NCBI GenBank assembly: GCA_947259355.1
Contig: CAMYMF010000015.1
Span: forward strand, 12,811-60,629
DNA: 47,819 bases
Direction: 5' to 3'
Source of the DNA: an uncultured Nitrospirota bacterium
Lineage (GTDB): Bacteria > CG2-30-53-67
In this document: positions 1 through 9,172 of the stretch, one piece after another
Layout: the number at the start of each line of letters is the position of its first letter
How positions within the stretch are numbered: position 1 is the stretch's first letter
Notes under the pieces: model-generated
What the model saw: only the letters and a program-made list of their open reading frames with translations
Database searches by the model: none
Told to the model about the DNA's origin: nothing
Translations under genes and position numbers: made by a program

Positions 1-401
1 TTCATCCCCACAATACCCGGATCCCCCATGCCGGGATGACCACCGGGGTGGACGACCTGAAAACGCTGGCCATCGGCCGTATATTTCTGGACAATTTCGA
101 TCACATCAAGGCTTTCTGGATCATGCTGGGGGAGAAGATCGCGCAGGTCAGCCTTCATTTCGGCGTCGACGACATCGACGGCACGGTGGTGGAGGAGAAG
201 ATCACCCATGCCGCGGGTGCGCAAACGGCCGAAGCCCTCTCTCGGCAGACCCTGATTCGGATGATCCAGAAGGCAGGCCGCATCCCGGTGGAGCGCGACA
301 CCCTCTACCGGGAGATCCGCCGCTATGGGACGTCGGAGGATCAGCCCGTCGCAGCGGATCCGTCGGGCACCCCCCTGGGCAACCGGCAGGGACTCCCATA
401 A
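1..401 (+). CDS. mqnE: Aminofutalosine synthase MqnE, C-terminal part (cut by window edge)
   Basis: The reading frame is open from base 3 into the window and ends at TAA 399-401, so the 5' part of the gene lies outside. The visible protein carries the C-terminal radical-SAM MqnE signature: a TGVDDLKTLA stretch, LDNFDHIKAFW, then GEKIAQVSLHFGVDDIDGT and VEEKITHAAG. MqnE joins an adenosyl radical to 3-[(1-carboxyvinyl)oxy]benzoate to give aminofutalosine in menaquinone synthesis (family knowledge). The 4Fe-4S cysteines would be upstream and cannot be checked. The tail after RRYGTSED is not conserved as far as I can tell. An ATG at 36 is internal and not the start. mqnC follows 79 bases later on the same strand, which supports the assignment. 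Confidence 0.9.
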   Translation, partial: HPHNTRIPHAGMTTGVDDLKTLAIGRIFLDNFDHIKAFWIMLGEKIAQVSLHFGVDDIDGTVVEEKITHAAGAQTAEALSRQTLIRMIQKAGRIPVERDTLYREIRRYGTSEDQPVAADPSGTPLGNRQGLP

Positions 402-480
402 CCCTCCCATCTATTCGCAGACGGGCAGAGAGAGATTGCCCAATGTGCCCCGTCGCGAAACGAACAGGCCCGAGGAGCCA

Positions 481-1569
481 ATGCCCGAGGAACAAAGCAT
501 AGACAGGCAAGAACAGATCACTCAGACCATCGTCGACGGTGGCCGACTCTCCGCGAAGGCAGGTCTGTGGCTGCTGCAGGACGCGAATCTGCTCGACCTG
601 GGTGCCTGGGCCCAACAGGTGCGGGAGCGCAAACACCCGGAACGAATCGCAACGTTCGTCATCGACCGCAACATCAACTACACCAACGTCTGCATCAACC
701 GCTGCCGCTTCTGCGCCTTTTACCGCAGCCCCGATGATCCCGAAGCCTATCTGCTGACGGATGACGAGATCTTTGAAAAGATCGACCAAACCCTGGCCCT
801 CGGCGGCACCCAGATCCTGCTGCAGGGGGGGCTGCATCCAAAGCTCACCCTCGCGTATTACGAAGCGCTCTTTCGCAATATCAAAGCGCGCTACACCTTG
901 CATCTGCACGCCCTCTCGCCGCCGGAGATCGTCCATCTCTCCGAGGTGTCATCCCTGCCGGTCGCCGCAGTCCTGCGCCGTCTGCAGGAGGCCGGGCTCG
1001 ACTCCATCCCCGGCGGCGGCGCGGAGATCCTGGCCGATCGGGTACGCGAACGGATCAGCCCGGCGAAAATCGGCACGGAGGCCTGGATCGGCGTGATGCG
1101 CGAGGCCCACCGCCTCGGCATCCCCTCGTCGGCCACCATGATGTTCGGCAGCCTCGAAACCGATGCGGAACTGATCGCACACCTGCTGCGGATTCGGGAG
1201 CTGCAGGATGAAACGGACGGGTTCACGGCTTTCATTCCGTGGTCCTACCAACCGGGCAACACCGACCTGCAAGGCGAAACCGCCACGGGTGTCGAATACC
1301 TCCGCGTCCTGGCCGTCTCCCGGATTCTGCTGGACAATGTGCCGAACATACAGGCCTCCTGGGTCACCCAGGGCCCCAAGATGGGGCAGGTCGCTCTCTT
1401 TTTCGGCGCCAACGATATGGGAAGCACCATGCTCGAGGAGAATGTCGTCAAAGCGGCCGGCGTCGTCCACCGCCTCGACCCGGAAGAGATCATGGGGCTC
1501 ATTCGGGAGGCGGGCTTTGTGCCGGCCCAGAGAAATGCCACCTACAGCATCCTTAAGCGCTTCGACTGA
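481..1569 (+). CDS. mqnC: Cyclic dehypoxanthinyl futalosine synthase MqnC
   Basis: This 362-residue radical SAM enzyme closes the ring of dehypoxanthine futalosine in the futalosine menaquinone pathway. The 4Fe-4S motif is visible as C71-INR-C75-RF-C78. It is followed by the family stretches GGTQILLQGGLHP, SIPGGGAEIL, ATMMFG and TAFIPWSYQPGNT. The length is normal for MqnC. The ATG at 481 was chosen because GAGGAG lies five bases upstream and the N-terminus then matches the family. An in-frame ATG at 325 would add 52 unconserved residues. The gene lies between mqnE and a nucleoside phosphorylase, probably in one operon. Confidence 0.95.
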   Translation: MPEEQSIDRQEQITQTIVDGGRLSAKAGLWLLQDANLLDLGAWAQQVRERKHPERIATFVIDRNINYTNVCINRCRFCAFYRSPDDPEAYLLTDDEIFEKIDQTLALGGTQILLQGGLHPKLTLAYYEALFRNIKARYTLHLHALSPPEIVHLSEVSSLPVAAVLRRLQEAGLDSIPGGGAEILADRVRERISPAKIGTEAWIGVMREAHRLGIPSSATMMFGSLETDAELIAHLLRIRELQDETDGFTAFIPWSYQPGNTDLQGETATGVEYLRVLAVSRILLDNVPNIQASWVTQGPKMGQVALFFGANDMGSTMLEENVVKAAGVVHRLDPEEIMGLIREAGFVPAQRNATYSILKRFD

Positions 1570-1584
1570 CGGGCGGAGGGACCC

Positions 1585-2466
1585 ATGAGCGAGGCAACGG
1601 CATCTATCGACGTGCTGGTCATCGGGGGCAGCGGCGCCTATCACTTTTCCTCGGAAGCCTTCGGGGTCGAGACAGACCGGCTCACGGTGGAAACACCCTT
1701 CGGGCCGTCGGCGCCGGTGCGGATCCTGCAAAGCCAAGACCGGTCGGTGGGCTTTCTCTCCCGGCACGGCGAGCGTGGATACAGCCTGACCGCACCTTTC
1801 ATCAACTACCGGGCCAACATCTACGCTGCCAAGGCCCTCGGGGTGCAGCAGATTCTCGCCTGGTCCGGTCCCGGGGCGATCCACGGGGCGTTTCATCCGG
1901 GCGACCTGGTGGTACCGGATGATCTGATTGATCTGACGCGCCAACGACCCCTGACCTTCTTCGAAGCCAAGGGGATCGGCTTCATCCGGCAGAATCCGGT
2001 CTTCTGCCCGGAAATCCGCCGTGCCCTGCAGGCGGCCATGGATGGGTTGAACCGTCCCTGCCACAGGCAGGCCACCTACGTCTGCACCGAAGGCCCGCGG
2101 CTGGAAACCCCGGCCGAGATTCGTTACATGCGACAGATCGGCGGCGATCTGGTTGGGATGACGCTGGTACCGGAGGTATTTCTCGCCCGGGAGCTCGAGA
2201 TCTGCTATGCGCCGCTCTGCTATATTTCCAATTATGCCGAGGGTGTTCGCGAGCTGCCCTACGAGAAGGGTGTTCTCTTTGAAGGAACGCTGCCCGCGGG
2301 CGATGGCAAGCGGGTCGACGCGGCCCTCTCCGCTTTCCCGCAGATCGTCCGGAGCACCCTCGAACATCTGGCATCCATGCACCGGGCCTGTCCCTGCAAA
2401 GATGCCATGCTGCGTTACCGAAAGCGCGGTGACATTGGGGAAGACTGGCGAAGCTGGATCGCCTGA
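1585..2466 (+). CDS. MTAP/PNP-family nucleoside phosphorylase in the futalosine cluster
   Basis: This 293-residue protein belongs to the trimeric methylthioadenosine / purine nucleoside phosphorylase family. Visible motifs are the phosphate-binding IGGSG (13-17), R60-H61-G62, NYRANIYAAK, TEGPRLETPAEIR and VGMTLVPEVFLA. Adenine-specific MTAPs usually have Asp in the base-contact segment (TDYD). Here it reads SNYAEG with N216, the pattern expected of 6-oxopurine (inosine-like) substrates. It starts 15 bases after mqnC behind a GGAGG site, so the two are probably co-transcribed. A role in processing futalosine, or in recycling the methylthioadenosine or hypoxanthine nucleosides made by radical-SAM chemistry, is inferred. 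The last 45 residues include CPCKD and are not diagnostic. Confidence 0.8.
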   Translation: MSEATASIDVLVIGGSGAYHFSSEAFGVETDRLTVETPFGPSAPVRILQSQDRSVGFLSRHGERGYSLTAPFINYRANIYAAKALGVQQILAWSGPGAIHGAFHPGDLVVPDDLIDLTRQRPLTFFEAKGIGFIRQNPVFCPEIRRALQAAMDGLNRPCHRQATYVCTEGPRLETPAEIRYMRQIGGDLVGMTLVPEVFLARELEICYAPLCYISNYAEGVRELPYEKGVLFEGTLPAGDGKRVDAALSAFPQIVRSTLEHLASMHRACPCKDAMLRYRKRGDIGEDWRSWIA

Positions 2467-2503
2467 TCGAGCCCCGGCCCGGCCCGGCCGCAGCGGGGCT
2501 CGA
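2467..2503 (+). terminator. Hairpin terminator-like structure after the menaquinone operon
   Basis: A perfect 10-base inverted repeat (TCGAGCCCCG at 2467-2476 and CGGGGCTCGA at 2494-2503) begins immediately after the stop codon. The loop is very GC-rich. No T-run follows, so it could act through Rho or only protect the mRNA 3' end. Confidence 0.55.
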
Positions 2504-3117
2504 CATTCCCGTTTGAATCCTAGGGGTTAGCGATCTGTTCACAGAAATTGTGAATTGCTTGTGGAAATCTGTGTGCAAACGGGGCGACAAGGGGCTCAGA
2601 TCAAGGAACTTATACAGAATGCCTGTTTTTTGTGCAGAACAAAATCATTATTTTTCAATAAGTTACGGCTCCAATGGTCAAATCGGTCTGGTTCGTCAGA
2701 AAACCTGGCTTGCCACCGAGGCAATTCACAGTGTGCCGTTAACAAAACCGCTTCGATCCGAAATGGGCAGGACCTTATCCTGTGCGGGTTGGAGGCTCGC
2801 GACCCGCCGGATACCGTGCCGGACGGCCCGCCGGGAGGGAAGCACCGGGCGGTGCCCCGAATCACGGCGCTTGAATGAGGGTCGGGTGGTGTTCGTCAAT
2901 AGAATTGTTCGACCACGAACCGCGAGGGGCGCACCGGGTCGTCTGCATGGAAAGCCCGCGTGAAGAAAACCCGCGCGACCGTGCGCGAAGACCCCCCCGC
3001 ATCGGAGTGAGCGGCACACCAAGCGCCGCTGCATTTCAGCGGAAAACGATGGGTACAGCAATGCCCTCTGTATGGCAGAATTCCTCTTTTTCTGGAAGGA
3101 TTTGGTGCATGAAACGA
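2504..3117. other. Gene-poor stretch with DnaA-box-like cluster
   Basis: No convincing gene is seen here. Open frames in it lack start signals and family features. From 2538 there is a TTCACA / TGTGAA inverted repeat (2538-2543 and 2549-2554), then TTGTGGAAA at 2559-2567 and TGTGTGCAA at 2571-2579. Farther on is TTATACAGA near 2610 and an AT-rich patch at about 2640-2666. The grouping resembles degenerate DnaA boxes beside an unwinding region. The rest (2720-3060) is GC-rich with small hairpins and nothing recognisable. Confidence 0.35.
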
Positions 3118-3145
3118 CTTGACACATGCTGGGCTTCCCTATAAT
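3118..3145 (+). promoter_or_regulatory. Promoter of clpC
   Basis: TTGACA at 3119-3124 and TATAAT at 3140-3145 both match sigma-70 perfectly, but the spacer is only 15 bases. The same stretch also reads CTTGACA followed 12 bases later by CCCTATAAT. That layout fits a heat-shock sigma-32-type promoter, which would suit clpC. The start codon lies 33 bases beyond the -10. Confidence 0.7.
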
Positions 3146-3178
3146 ATTGAACCATACGTCCATAAGGAGTTTTCTCAT

Positions 3179-5623
3179 ATGTTTGAACGATTTACAGACA
3201 AAGCGCGACGCACGATCATCCTGGCTCGAGAAGAGGCGGAAAAGCATCAGCACGAGTATCTGGGCACCGAACACATCCTGCTCGGTATCCTGCGGGACGA
3301 AGACGGGCTGCACTGCAAAGTTCTGAAGAACCTCGGCATCAATTTCGACCATCTCAAGCTCGAAGTGGAAAGGAATCTCCCCAAGGGGACCGATACGCTC
3401 ACCTTCGGTGAAATTCCCTTCACCCCCAAGGCGAGGAAGGTGTTGGAGCTCGCCGTGGAGGAAGCGCGGCTGCTCAACCACAACTATGTCGGCACCGAGC
3501 ACATTCTCCTGGGACTGGTCCGGGAGGAAGAAGGGATTGCAGGGAACATCCTGCGCGGCATGGGAGCCAGCCTGCTGGGCGCAAGACAGCAGACGATCAA
3601 TCTGCTCCATCAGTCGTCGGCCCGCGCGAAGACGCCGAAGCCCAAGAGCAACACACCCGCGCTGGACGAATTCGGCCGGGACTTCACCGAGCTGGCCCGG
3701 CGCGGTGAACTCGATCCCGTGGTCGGCCGGCACGATGAAATCGAGCGGGTCCTCCAGATCCTCAGCCGGCGGACCAAGAACAACCCCGTTCTCATCGGGG
3801 AGCCCGGCGTCGGCAAGACGGCCATCGTCGAAGGGCTGGCCCAGCGGATCGTCAATGGCGAAGTCCCCGTGGGGCTCACCAACCGCAAGGTCATTGCGCT
3901 CGATCTGGGCTCCCTCGTGGCCGGCACGAAGTACCGCGGCCAGTTTGAAGAGCGCCTCAAGATCGTTCTCAAGGAGATTGTCTCTTCCAACAATCAGATT
4001 ATTATTTTCATCGATGAGCTCCACACCCTCGTCGGCGCCGGCGCCGCGGAAGGATCGCTGGATGCCTCCAACATGCTCAAGCCCGCCCTCTCCCGTGGCG
4101 AGATTCAATGCATTGGCGCGACGACCTACGATGAGTACCGCAAGTATATCGAAAAGGACGGCGCACTGGAACGGCGGTTCCAGACAATCAACGTCCAGGC
4201 GCCTTCGGTGGAAGAGACGATTCGCATTATCAAGGGACTTCGCTCCCGTTACGAAGAACATCACAGCGCCGTGATCACCGATGATGCCATCGATGCGGCC
4301 GCCAAACACTCCGACCGCTACATCACGAACAAGTTTCTCCCGGACAAGGCCATCGATGTCATCGATGAAGCGGGCTCTCGGGCCAAACTGCAGAAGTTCA
4401 CCCTGCCGCCTGAGTTGAAGCAGATGCAGGAGAAGATCAAGGAGGTCACCGAGCAGAAGAACCTCCACATCCATTTGCAGGAATTTGAGAAGGCTGCGAG
4501 CTACCGAGACCAGGAAGACAAGGTGAAGGAAGAATTTAACAAGGCCAAACAACGCTGGCGTGAGGATCGCGAAACCACTAAGTCCCGCGTCGAGGCGGAG
4601 GACATCGCCTATGTCGTCTCCAAAATGACGGGGGTGCCCATCTACAAACTGGAAGAGCAGGAGAGCGAAAAACTCCTGCGCATGGAAGAAGCGCTGCATG
4701 AGCGGATCGTCGGCCAGGATGAGGCCATTGAAGCGGTTTCCCGCGCCGTGCGCCGCTCCCGGGCCGGCCTGAAGAGCCGGAAGAAACCGATCGGCTCCTT
4801 TATCTTCCTCGGCCCCACGGGCGTTGGAAAGACCGAACTGGCCCGGGTGCTGGCGGAATTTCTCTTCGACAGCGAAGATGCACTGATCCGTGTCGACATG
4901 TCGGAGTACATGGAACGTTTCAGCGTCTCCGGGCTCACGGGCGCACCACCGGGATACGTGGGGTACGAAGAAGGCGGACAGCTCACGGAAAAAGTCAAAC
5001 GCCGTCCCTATTCGGTGGTCCTGCTCGATGAGATTGAAAAAGCCCATCCCGATCTGTTCAACATACTCCTGCAGGTGCTCGACGACGGGCGTCTCACCGA
5101 CAATTACGGCCGCACCATCGACTTCAACAATACCGTGCTCATCATGACTTCCAACCTCGGCACGCGCCAGATCGACAAGGGGGCGCCCCTCGGGTTCCAG
5201 CGGGAAGGTGAGGCCGCCTCCCAAGAGAAGATCCAGGAAGAGGTCATGAGTGCCGTGAAGAAAACCTTCAACCCCGAGTTTCTCAACCGGGTCGATGAGG
5301 TCGTCGTCTTTCATGCGCTCAACAAGGATCACATCTTCTCGATCATCGACATCCTGATCCGTCAGCTGAACCAGGAGGTGGCCGACCAGGGCTTCCAGAT
5401 CGTTCTGACCGATGAGGTCAAGAACTATTTGATCGAAAAGGGTTTCCAGCCGGCCTACGGGGCGCGACCGCTCAAGCGGGCCATTCAGAAGCATATATCC
5501 GATGCGCTCTCCGACGAGATCCTCAAGGGACAGTTCAAGGAAGCCTCAGCCATCCGGGTCATTTTGAAGGACGGTGAGATCGCCTTCGAAGAGTGCCCGG
5601 ACAAACAGCTCACCGAAGCTTAA
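3179..5623 (+). CDS. clpC: ATP-dependent Clp protease ATPase subunit ClpC
   Basis: This 814-residue AAA+ unfoldase feeds proteins to ClpP. In order it has two N-terminal Clp_N repeats (about 1-145), AAA domain D1 with Walker A GEPGVGKT near 207-214, a middle region with a UVR motif ([13 protein letters not shown], about 430-445), and D2 with Walker A GPTGVGKT near 545-552. The C-terminal small domain follows. A short LGF element near 670 corresponds to the ClpP-docking loop. The UVR motif and medium linker separate it from ClpB and ClpA. The ATG at 3179 is preceded by AAGGAG at 3164-3169, and an upstream in-frame start at 3119 overlaps the promoter. It is monocistronic, with its own promoter and terminator. 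Confidence 0.97.
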   Translation: MFERFTDKARRTIILAREEAEKHQHEYLGTEHILLGILRDEDGLHCKVLKNLGINFDHLKLEVERNLPKGTDTLTFGEIPFTPKARKVLELAVEEARLLNHNYVGTEHILLGLVREEEGIAGNILRGMGASLLGARQQTINLLHQSSARAKTPKPKSNTPALDEFGRDFTELARRGELDPVVGRHDEIERVLQILSRRTKNNPVLIGEPGVGKTAIVEGLAQRIVNGEVPVGLTNRKVIALDLGSLVAGTKYRGQFEERLKIVLKEIVSSNNQIIIFIDELHTLVGAGAAEGSLDASNMLKPALSRGEIQCIGATTYDEYRKYIEKDGALERRFQTINVQAPSVEETIRIIKGLRSRYEEHHSAVITDDAIDAAAKHSDRYITNKFLPDKAIDVIDEAGSRAKLQKFTLPPELKQMQEKIKEVTEQKNLHIHLQEFEKAASYRDQEDKVKEEFNKAKQRWREDRETTKSRVEAEDIAYVVSKMTGVPIYKLEEQESEKLLRMEEALHERIVGQDEAIEAVSRAVRRSRAGLKSRKKPIGSFIFLGPTGVGKTELARVLAEFLFDSEDALIRVDMSEYMERFSVSGLTGAPPGYVGYEEGGQLTEKVKRRPYSVVLLDEIEKAHPDLFNILLQVLDDGRLTDNYGRTIDFNNTVLIMTSNLGTRQIDKGAPLGFQREGEAASQEKIQEEVMSAVKKTFNPEFLNRVDEVVVFHALNKDHIFSIIDILIRQLNQEVADQGFQIVLTDEVKNYLIEKGFQPAYGARPLKRAIQKHISDALSDEILKGQFKEASAIRVILKDGEIAFEECPDKQLTEA

Positions 5624-5663
5624 CGGCTGCAAGAGATCAAGCAGAGCAACACAACAACCGGGC

Positions 5664-5694
5664 AAGAGAGGGGCACCGTCCCCTCTCTTTTTTT
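5664..5694 (+). terminator. Rho-independent terminator of clpC
   Basis: A GAGAGGGG stem (5666-5673), six-base loop and CCCCTCTC (5680-5687) are followed by seven T (5688-5694). This is a textbook intrinsic terminator 40 bases after the clpC stop. Confidence 0.92.
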
Positions 5695-5850
5695 GTTCCC
5701 CCCACCTTGTGGCCACCCCTTGTTCTGAATCAGGAAAGCACACTCGGGCCGGAACGCGCAGCGCTTCCGAATCCCCCGCTGTCATTTCGTTTGAAATCTG
5801 CGGCGAATGCCGATAGAATAGCGTCATTCAACGAACCTGGGCGGTCCTTC

Positions 5851-7395
5851 ATGTACCTCTGTCACAATCTGCGAAAGTCCCTCTGCGGGCTTCTCTGCTT
5901 CGCGGTCCTTTGCTGCGTTGCCTGCTCACGAAACCCCGTCACCCAGCGCCTGGAGGTCACCCTGATGGGCGCAAAAGAGGAGGTGCGGGTCGGCAAGGAG
6001 CAGCATGAGGCCATTCTCAAACTCTACGGAAAGCATGAAAACGAGAAGCTGCAGCAGTACGTCACAACCCTCGGTGAAAAACTGGTCGAGGTCGCGCACG
6101 CACGGCCCTTCGATTATCAGTTCACCGTGGTCGACTCGGGAGAGATCAACGCCTTTGCCCTGCCCGGCGGTTACATCTACCTGACCCGGGGTCTCCTCGC
6201 CCAGTGCAACTCGGAAGCCGAACTGGTGGGCGTGATCGGTCATGAAATCGGTCACGTCACTGCCCGTCATCACGCCCGCCGGCAGGTCCGTGCCATGGGT
6301 CTGCAGATCGGATCGCTCATCGCCACGGTTTTCCTGGGGGAGGCGGGGATCTATCTGCAACGATACGTCGATCTTCTCTTCACGGGGGTCTATCAGAGTT
6401 TCGGGCGCCAGTTGGAACTCGAATCGGACCAGCTAGGTCAGGCGTACGCCGCGGCCGGCGGCTGGGACCCCCGTGAGACCACGAACTTCCTCAAAACCCT
6501 GGACCAACTCGAAGAGCGGCGGGACCGGACGGTTTTTCACGGATTTTTCGCCTCCCATCCCGAGACCTATGAACGGATCGAGGAGGCTGAGAAGCGGGGC
6601 AACCGGATGGTGGCGGACAGGGAATCCGGCACTCGGGAACGGGCGGCGCTGCTGCAACTACTCGACGGGCTTCCCTACGGCAACCGCCCGGAGCTCGGTG
6701 AGTTCGAAAAGGCCCTGTACCGAAACGCCCACTACGGCCTCTCCATCCAGTTTCCTGAAAACTGGGAGACCATCACCTCCCGAGGGGTGGTGGTTGCGCG
6801 CAAGCCGGAAGGGAACATTTTCATGCAGCTCATCACGGCCAAGCCCAAGGAGGAGGATTATCTGGCTCGCGTGACCTCTCGGGAAGATCATTTCATCAAA
6901 CTGCGGGAGTTGGCGGAACAATTCGAGGCCAAGAGCCGCTGGCGGCGGGAGTCTGAAGCGCGAAGGGTGATCAACGAAATCCCCACCTTCGTCACCACCT
7001 ATAAGGTACAGAGCTACCTGGGGCGCTTCCATGCCGCCGAGGGGCACTTCTTCCTGGGCGACGGCAACGTCTTCGTTCTCCTCTCCTTCACCCCCGTCGG
7101 ACAGGAGACACTCTCCGATTATTATTTTAGGAAAGTCTTCGCCAGTGTCCGGAAGATGGACCCGGCTGAGAGAGAGGCGCTGCGGCCCCGCAAGATTGTC
7201 ATCTACGAGGTGCAGCCCGGCGACACCTTTGAATCGATTGCAGGCAGGTTCTATGGCTCCCCCGAACGCGCCCGGGAGATCGCCCGCCTCAACGGCCTGA
7301 TTTCAACGCTATACCCGAAGCCGGGAGAACTGCTAAAGATTATTGTGCGAAGTGATGAGGAAGACACCCAGGGGCGCACGAAGTCTGAAACCTAG
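5851..7395 (+). CDS. M48-family metalloprotease lipoprotein with LysM-like C-terminus
   Basis: This 514-residue protein begins with a basic, hydrophobic signal peptide ending at a probable lipoprotein cysteine (C25 in CVAC; the -3 residue is atypical). The zinc peptidase motif is H131-EIG-H135, with the third ligand in E189-LES-D193, typical of the M48 BepA/YfgC and LoiP group. The peptidase is followed by an uncharacterised alpha/beta region (about 290-440) and a LysM-like repeat (YEVQPGDTFESIAGRFYG, about 450-500). The likely role is periplasmic or outer-membrane protein quality control, held at the cell wall. The ATG at 5851 gives the signal peptide directly. The frame is open farther upstream only through the clpC terminator. 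Confidence 0.88.
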   Translation: MYLCHNLRKSLCGLLCFAVLCCVACSRNPVTQRLEVTLMGAKEEVRVGKEQHEAILKLYGKHENEKLQQYVTTLGEKLVEVAHARPFDYQFTVVDSGEINAFALPGGYIYLTRGLLAQCNSEAELVGVIGHEIGHVTARHHARRQVRAMGLQIGSLIATVFLGEAGIYLQRYVDLLFTGVYQSFGRQLELESDQLGQAYAAAGGWDPRETTNFLKTLDQLEERRDRTVFHGFFASHPETYERIEEAEKRGNRMVADRESGTRERAALLQLLDGLPYGNRPELGEFEKALYRNAHYGLSIQFPENWETITSRGVVVARKPEGNIFMQLITAKPKEEDYLARVTSREDHFIKLRELAEQFEAKSRWRRESEARRVINEIPTFVTTYKVQSYLGRFHAAEGHFFLGDGNVFVLLSFTPVGQETLSDYYFRKVFASVRKMDPAEREALRPRKIVIYEVQPGDTFESIAGRFYGSPERAREIARLNGLISTLYPKPGELLKIIVRSDEEDTQGRTKSET

Positions 7396-7397
7396 CT

Positions 7398-8339
7398 TCA
7401 CCCCCCCCGCCGATCTTTCACCCAGATACTCCCCACAAAGCTTTTGGCATACTTCTTCAGCTCCGCGGCGACGGCACTGAATTCGCCGAAGTGTGAAAAG
7501 GCCCGTTTCTCGTTGGAAACGACGGCCATGGAGAGGGACATGATGGGGTGGCGGACCGGCTGACCGCTGCGATCGACGGTCTCGATGGCACTGGCCGCAC
7601 GGTCGGCCTCGTCGTAGAAACTGCCCACCACCAGGTCGAAATGGCGCAGGATTTCGGGACAGGCGCGCACCGTGGCTGCGGGCGAAGCGAGGAAGACAAA
7701 ATCGTCTCCGCCGATGTGCCCGACGAAGGCAGACCCGCCGGGCCCCTGCCGAACGATGTTGGTCAGGATGCGCGCCGTCATGCGGATCACTTCATCCCCG
7801 CGGCTGAAACCATACTTGTCATTGTACCCCTTGAAGTGGTCCAGGTCGGCATAGGCCAGGGCAAACACCTCGCCCCGTTCCAGGCGGCTTTGCACTTCGT
7901 GAATAATGGTGTTGTTGCCGGGCAGACGGGTCAAGGGGTTGGCATCCAGTGTTCGCAACATGCGGGAGAAGGCAAGGCCCAGCCGCATCAACAGCTCGTC
8001 CGCGCCCAGGGGCTCCATGAGGACATCATCGACCGGCAGGGTCTCCCAATGCAACGATTTCGGACTGTCACCGTCGGCAAGCAAGAGCAGCACCGGGAGG
8101 TGACCAAAGAGGGTTTCTGCCTTGAGCTCCCGGCAAAGCCTTTCGCCGTCGGTGTCGGGCAGCTTCCGGGCAACGAGCACCAGATCCGGCGGCTCCGAAT
8201 AGATCAGGGCGCGCGCGTCCGCCCCGTTGCGTGCGGCGCAGACCATGTACCCCCGCCCATCGAGCAGTCTCTGCAAGTGCTGGACCCCATCGGGGTCCCC
8301 GTGCACGATGAGGATCCTCTTTTCCCGCACCCCATCCAT
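7398..8339 (-). CDS. Degenerate receiver-GGDDF diguanylate cyclase
   Basis: This 313-residue protein has an N-terminal response-regulator fold (about 7-125) and a GGDEF-family domain (about 130-300). The receiver looks inactive for phosphorylation. The acceptor Asp is Ala57 (LVLVARKLPD), the acidic pocket reads HGDP, and the conserved Lys is Glu in LMEPLG. The cyclase signature is G210-GDDF. The guanine-contacting Asn (GYND) and Asp (RGDEV) are present, so c-di-GMP synthesis is plausible. An RxxD inhibitory site is absent. The start ATG overlaps the stop of the HDOD gene (TGATG), so the two are translationally coupled. Confidence 0.85.
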   Translation of the reverse strand: MDGVREKRILIVHGDPDGVQHLQRLLDGRGYMVCAARNGADARALIYSEPPDLVLVARKLPDTDGERLCRELKAETLFGHLPVLLLLADGDSPKSLHWETLPVDDVLMEPLGADELLMRLGLAFSRMLRTLDANPLTRLPGNNTIIHEVQSRLERGEVFALAYADLDHFKGYNDKYGFSRGDEVIRMTARILTNIVRQGPGGSAFVGHIGGDDFVFLASPAATVRACPEILRHFDLVVGSFYDEADRAASAIETVDRSGQPVRHPIMSLSMAVVSNEKRAFSHFGEFSAVAAELKKYAKSFVGSIWVKDRRGG

Positions 8340-9172
8340 CAAGCCTCCAGTGAAAAGGCCGACAGGGAATCGAGGTTCTCCTCCAGCTCGAGGAGCACCG
8401 CCTCCATGAACCCCTCGTCCGCATTCAGGAGGGAACAGGCGTCTTCGTCCAGGGGCGGTACCGAAACGTTGCCGCCGCTGCCAAATCCCACGGCCTGGAT
8501 CAGCACATCGGCCAGATGAACCATGGCCGTGCGCCGGGCATAAGCCCCGGCGCCGAGGGGCTCGTGGTGGTAGACCATGGGCTCTGCAATGGCCTCGGGA
8601 AGATGCCACTGGGCCGCAACCCACTGGGCAATGCGGGCATGATCCACGCCGACGATCTCTTGCTCCGCCTCCCGGACAACGATTTCCTGAACCGCCGACA
8701 TCCGTTGGATCCGATCGTAGTCGTCGGGCAGGCTGACCTTGATCATCACTTTGCCAATATCGTGGAGCAGGCCGGCCACGAAAACTTCCTCGCTCTCCTT
8801 TTCGCCGAGTTTGCGCGCGATGATGCCGCTGAGGGTCGCGCACCCCAAGGAGTGTTCCCAGAGCCCCACCACGGCGCGGTTCATCATGTCGAAGACCGAT
8901 GCCGACACGACCATCCCTTTGATGACGTTGAACCCCAGCAGCACCAGGGCATGGCTCACCGATGAAATCCTTCCGGGGAATCCGTAGAAGGAGGAATTGA
9001 TCAGCTTGAGCACCTTCGCGGCCAGAACCTGATCGCGGCTGATCACGCCTCCCAGCTGTTCTGTGGAGGTTTCCGGATCGTGGATCATGGCGGTCATCTT
9101 GGAGAGCACCCCCGGCAGCGTCGGAATCTGCTTGACCGCCTCGATTTTCGATTTAAGAAGCTGCGGGTCCAT
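8339..9172 (-). CDS. HDOD-domain signalling protein
   Basis: This 277-residue protein has an HDOD domain (about 15-215), beginning IPTLPGVLSKMTAM and containing INSSFYGFPGRISSVSHAL and GLLHDIGKV. HDOD proteins resemble HD phosphohydrolases and often act in c-di-GMP or stress signalling. A region of about 60 residues with no recognised domain follows. The ATG at 9172 has GAGG six bases upstream. An ATG at 9184 sits right on the AAGGAG sequence and is less likely. The gene overlaps the upstream small gene by 20 bases and the downstream GGDDF gene by one base. They form a three-gene operon. Confidence 0.85.
   Translation of the reverse strand: MDPQLLKSKIEAVKQIPTLPGVLSKMTAMIHDPETSTEQLGGVISRDQVLAAKVLKLINSSFYGFPGRISSVSHALVLLGFNVIKGMVVSASVFDMMNRAVVGLWEHSLGCATLSGIIARKLGEKESEEVFVAGLLHDIGKVMIKVSLPDDYDRIQRMSAVQEIVVREAEQEIVGVDHARIAQWVAAQWHLPEAIAEPMVYHHEPLGAGAYARRTAMVHLADVLIQAVGFGSGGNVSVPPLDEDACSLLNADEGFMEAVLLELEENLDSLSAFSLEA

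Noticed and set aside
2550-2963. Open frames in the gap before clpC as possible small genes
   Set aside because: There is no ribosome-binding site, the composition is not protein-like, and they cross the DnaA-box-like cluster.
2726-5494. A 922-codon open frame on the minus strand opposite clpC
   Set aside because: It mirrors clpC in the antisense direction, has no start signals or family features, and is explained by codon bias in GC-rich DNA.
5800-5816. GCCGATAG before the M48 gene as a sigma-28 promoter
   Set aside because: No TAAA-type -35 element is found at the right distance.
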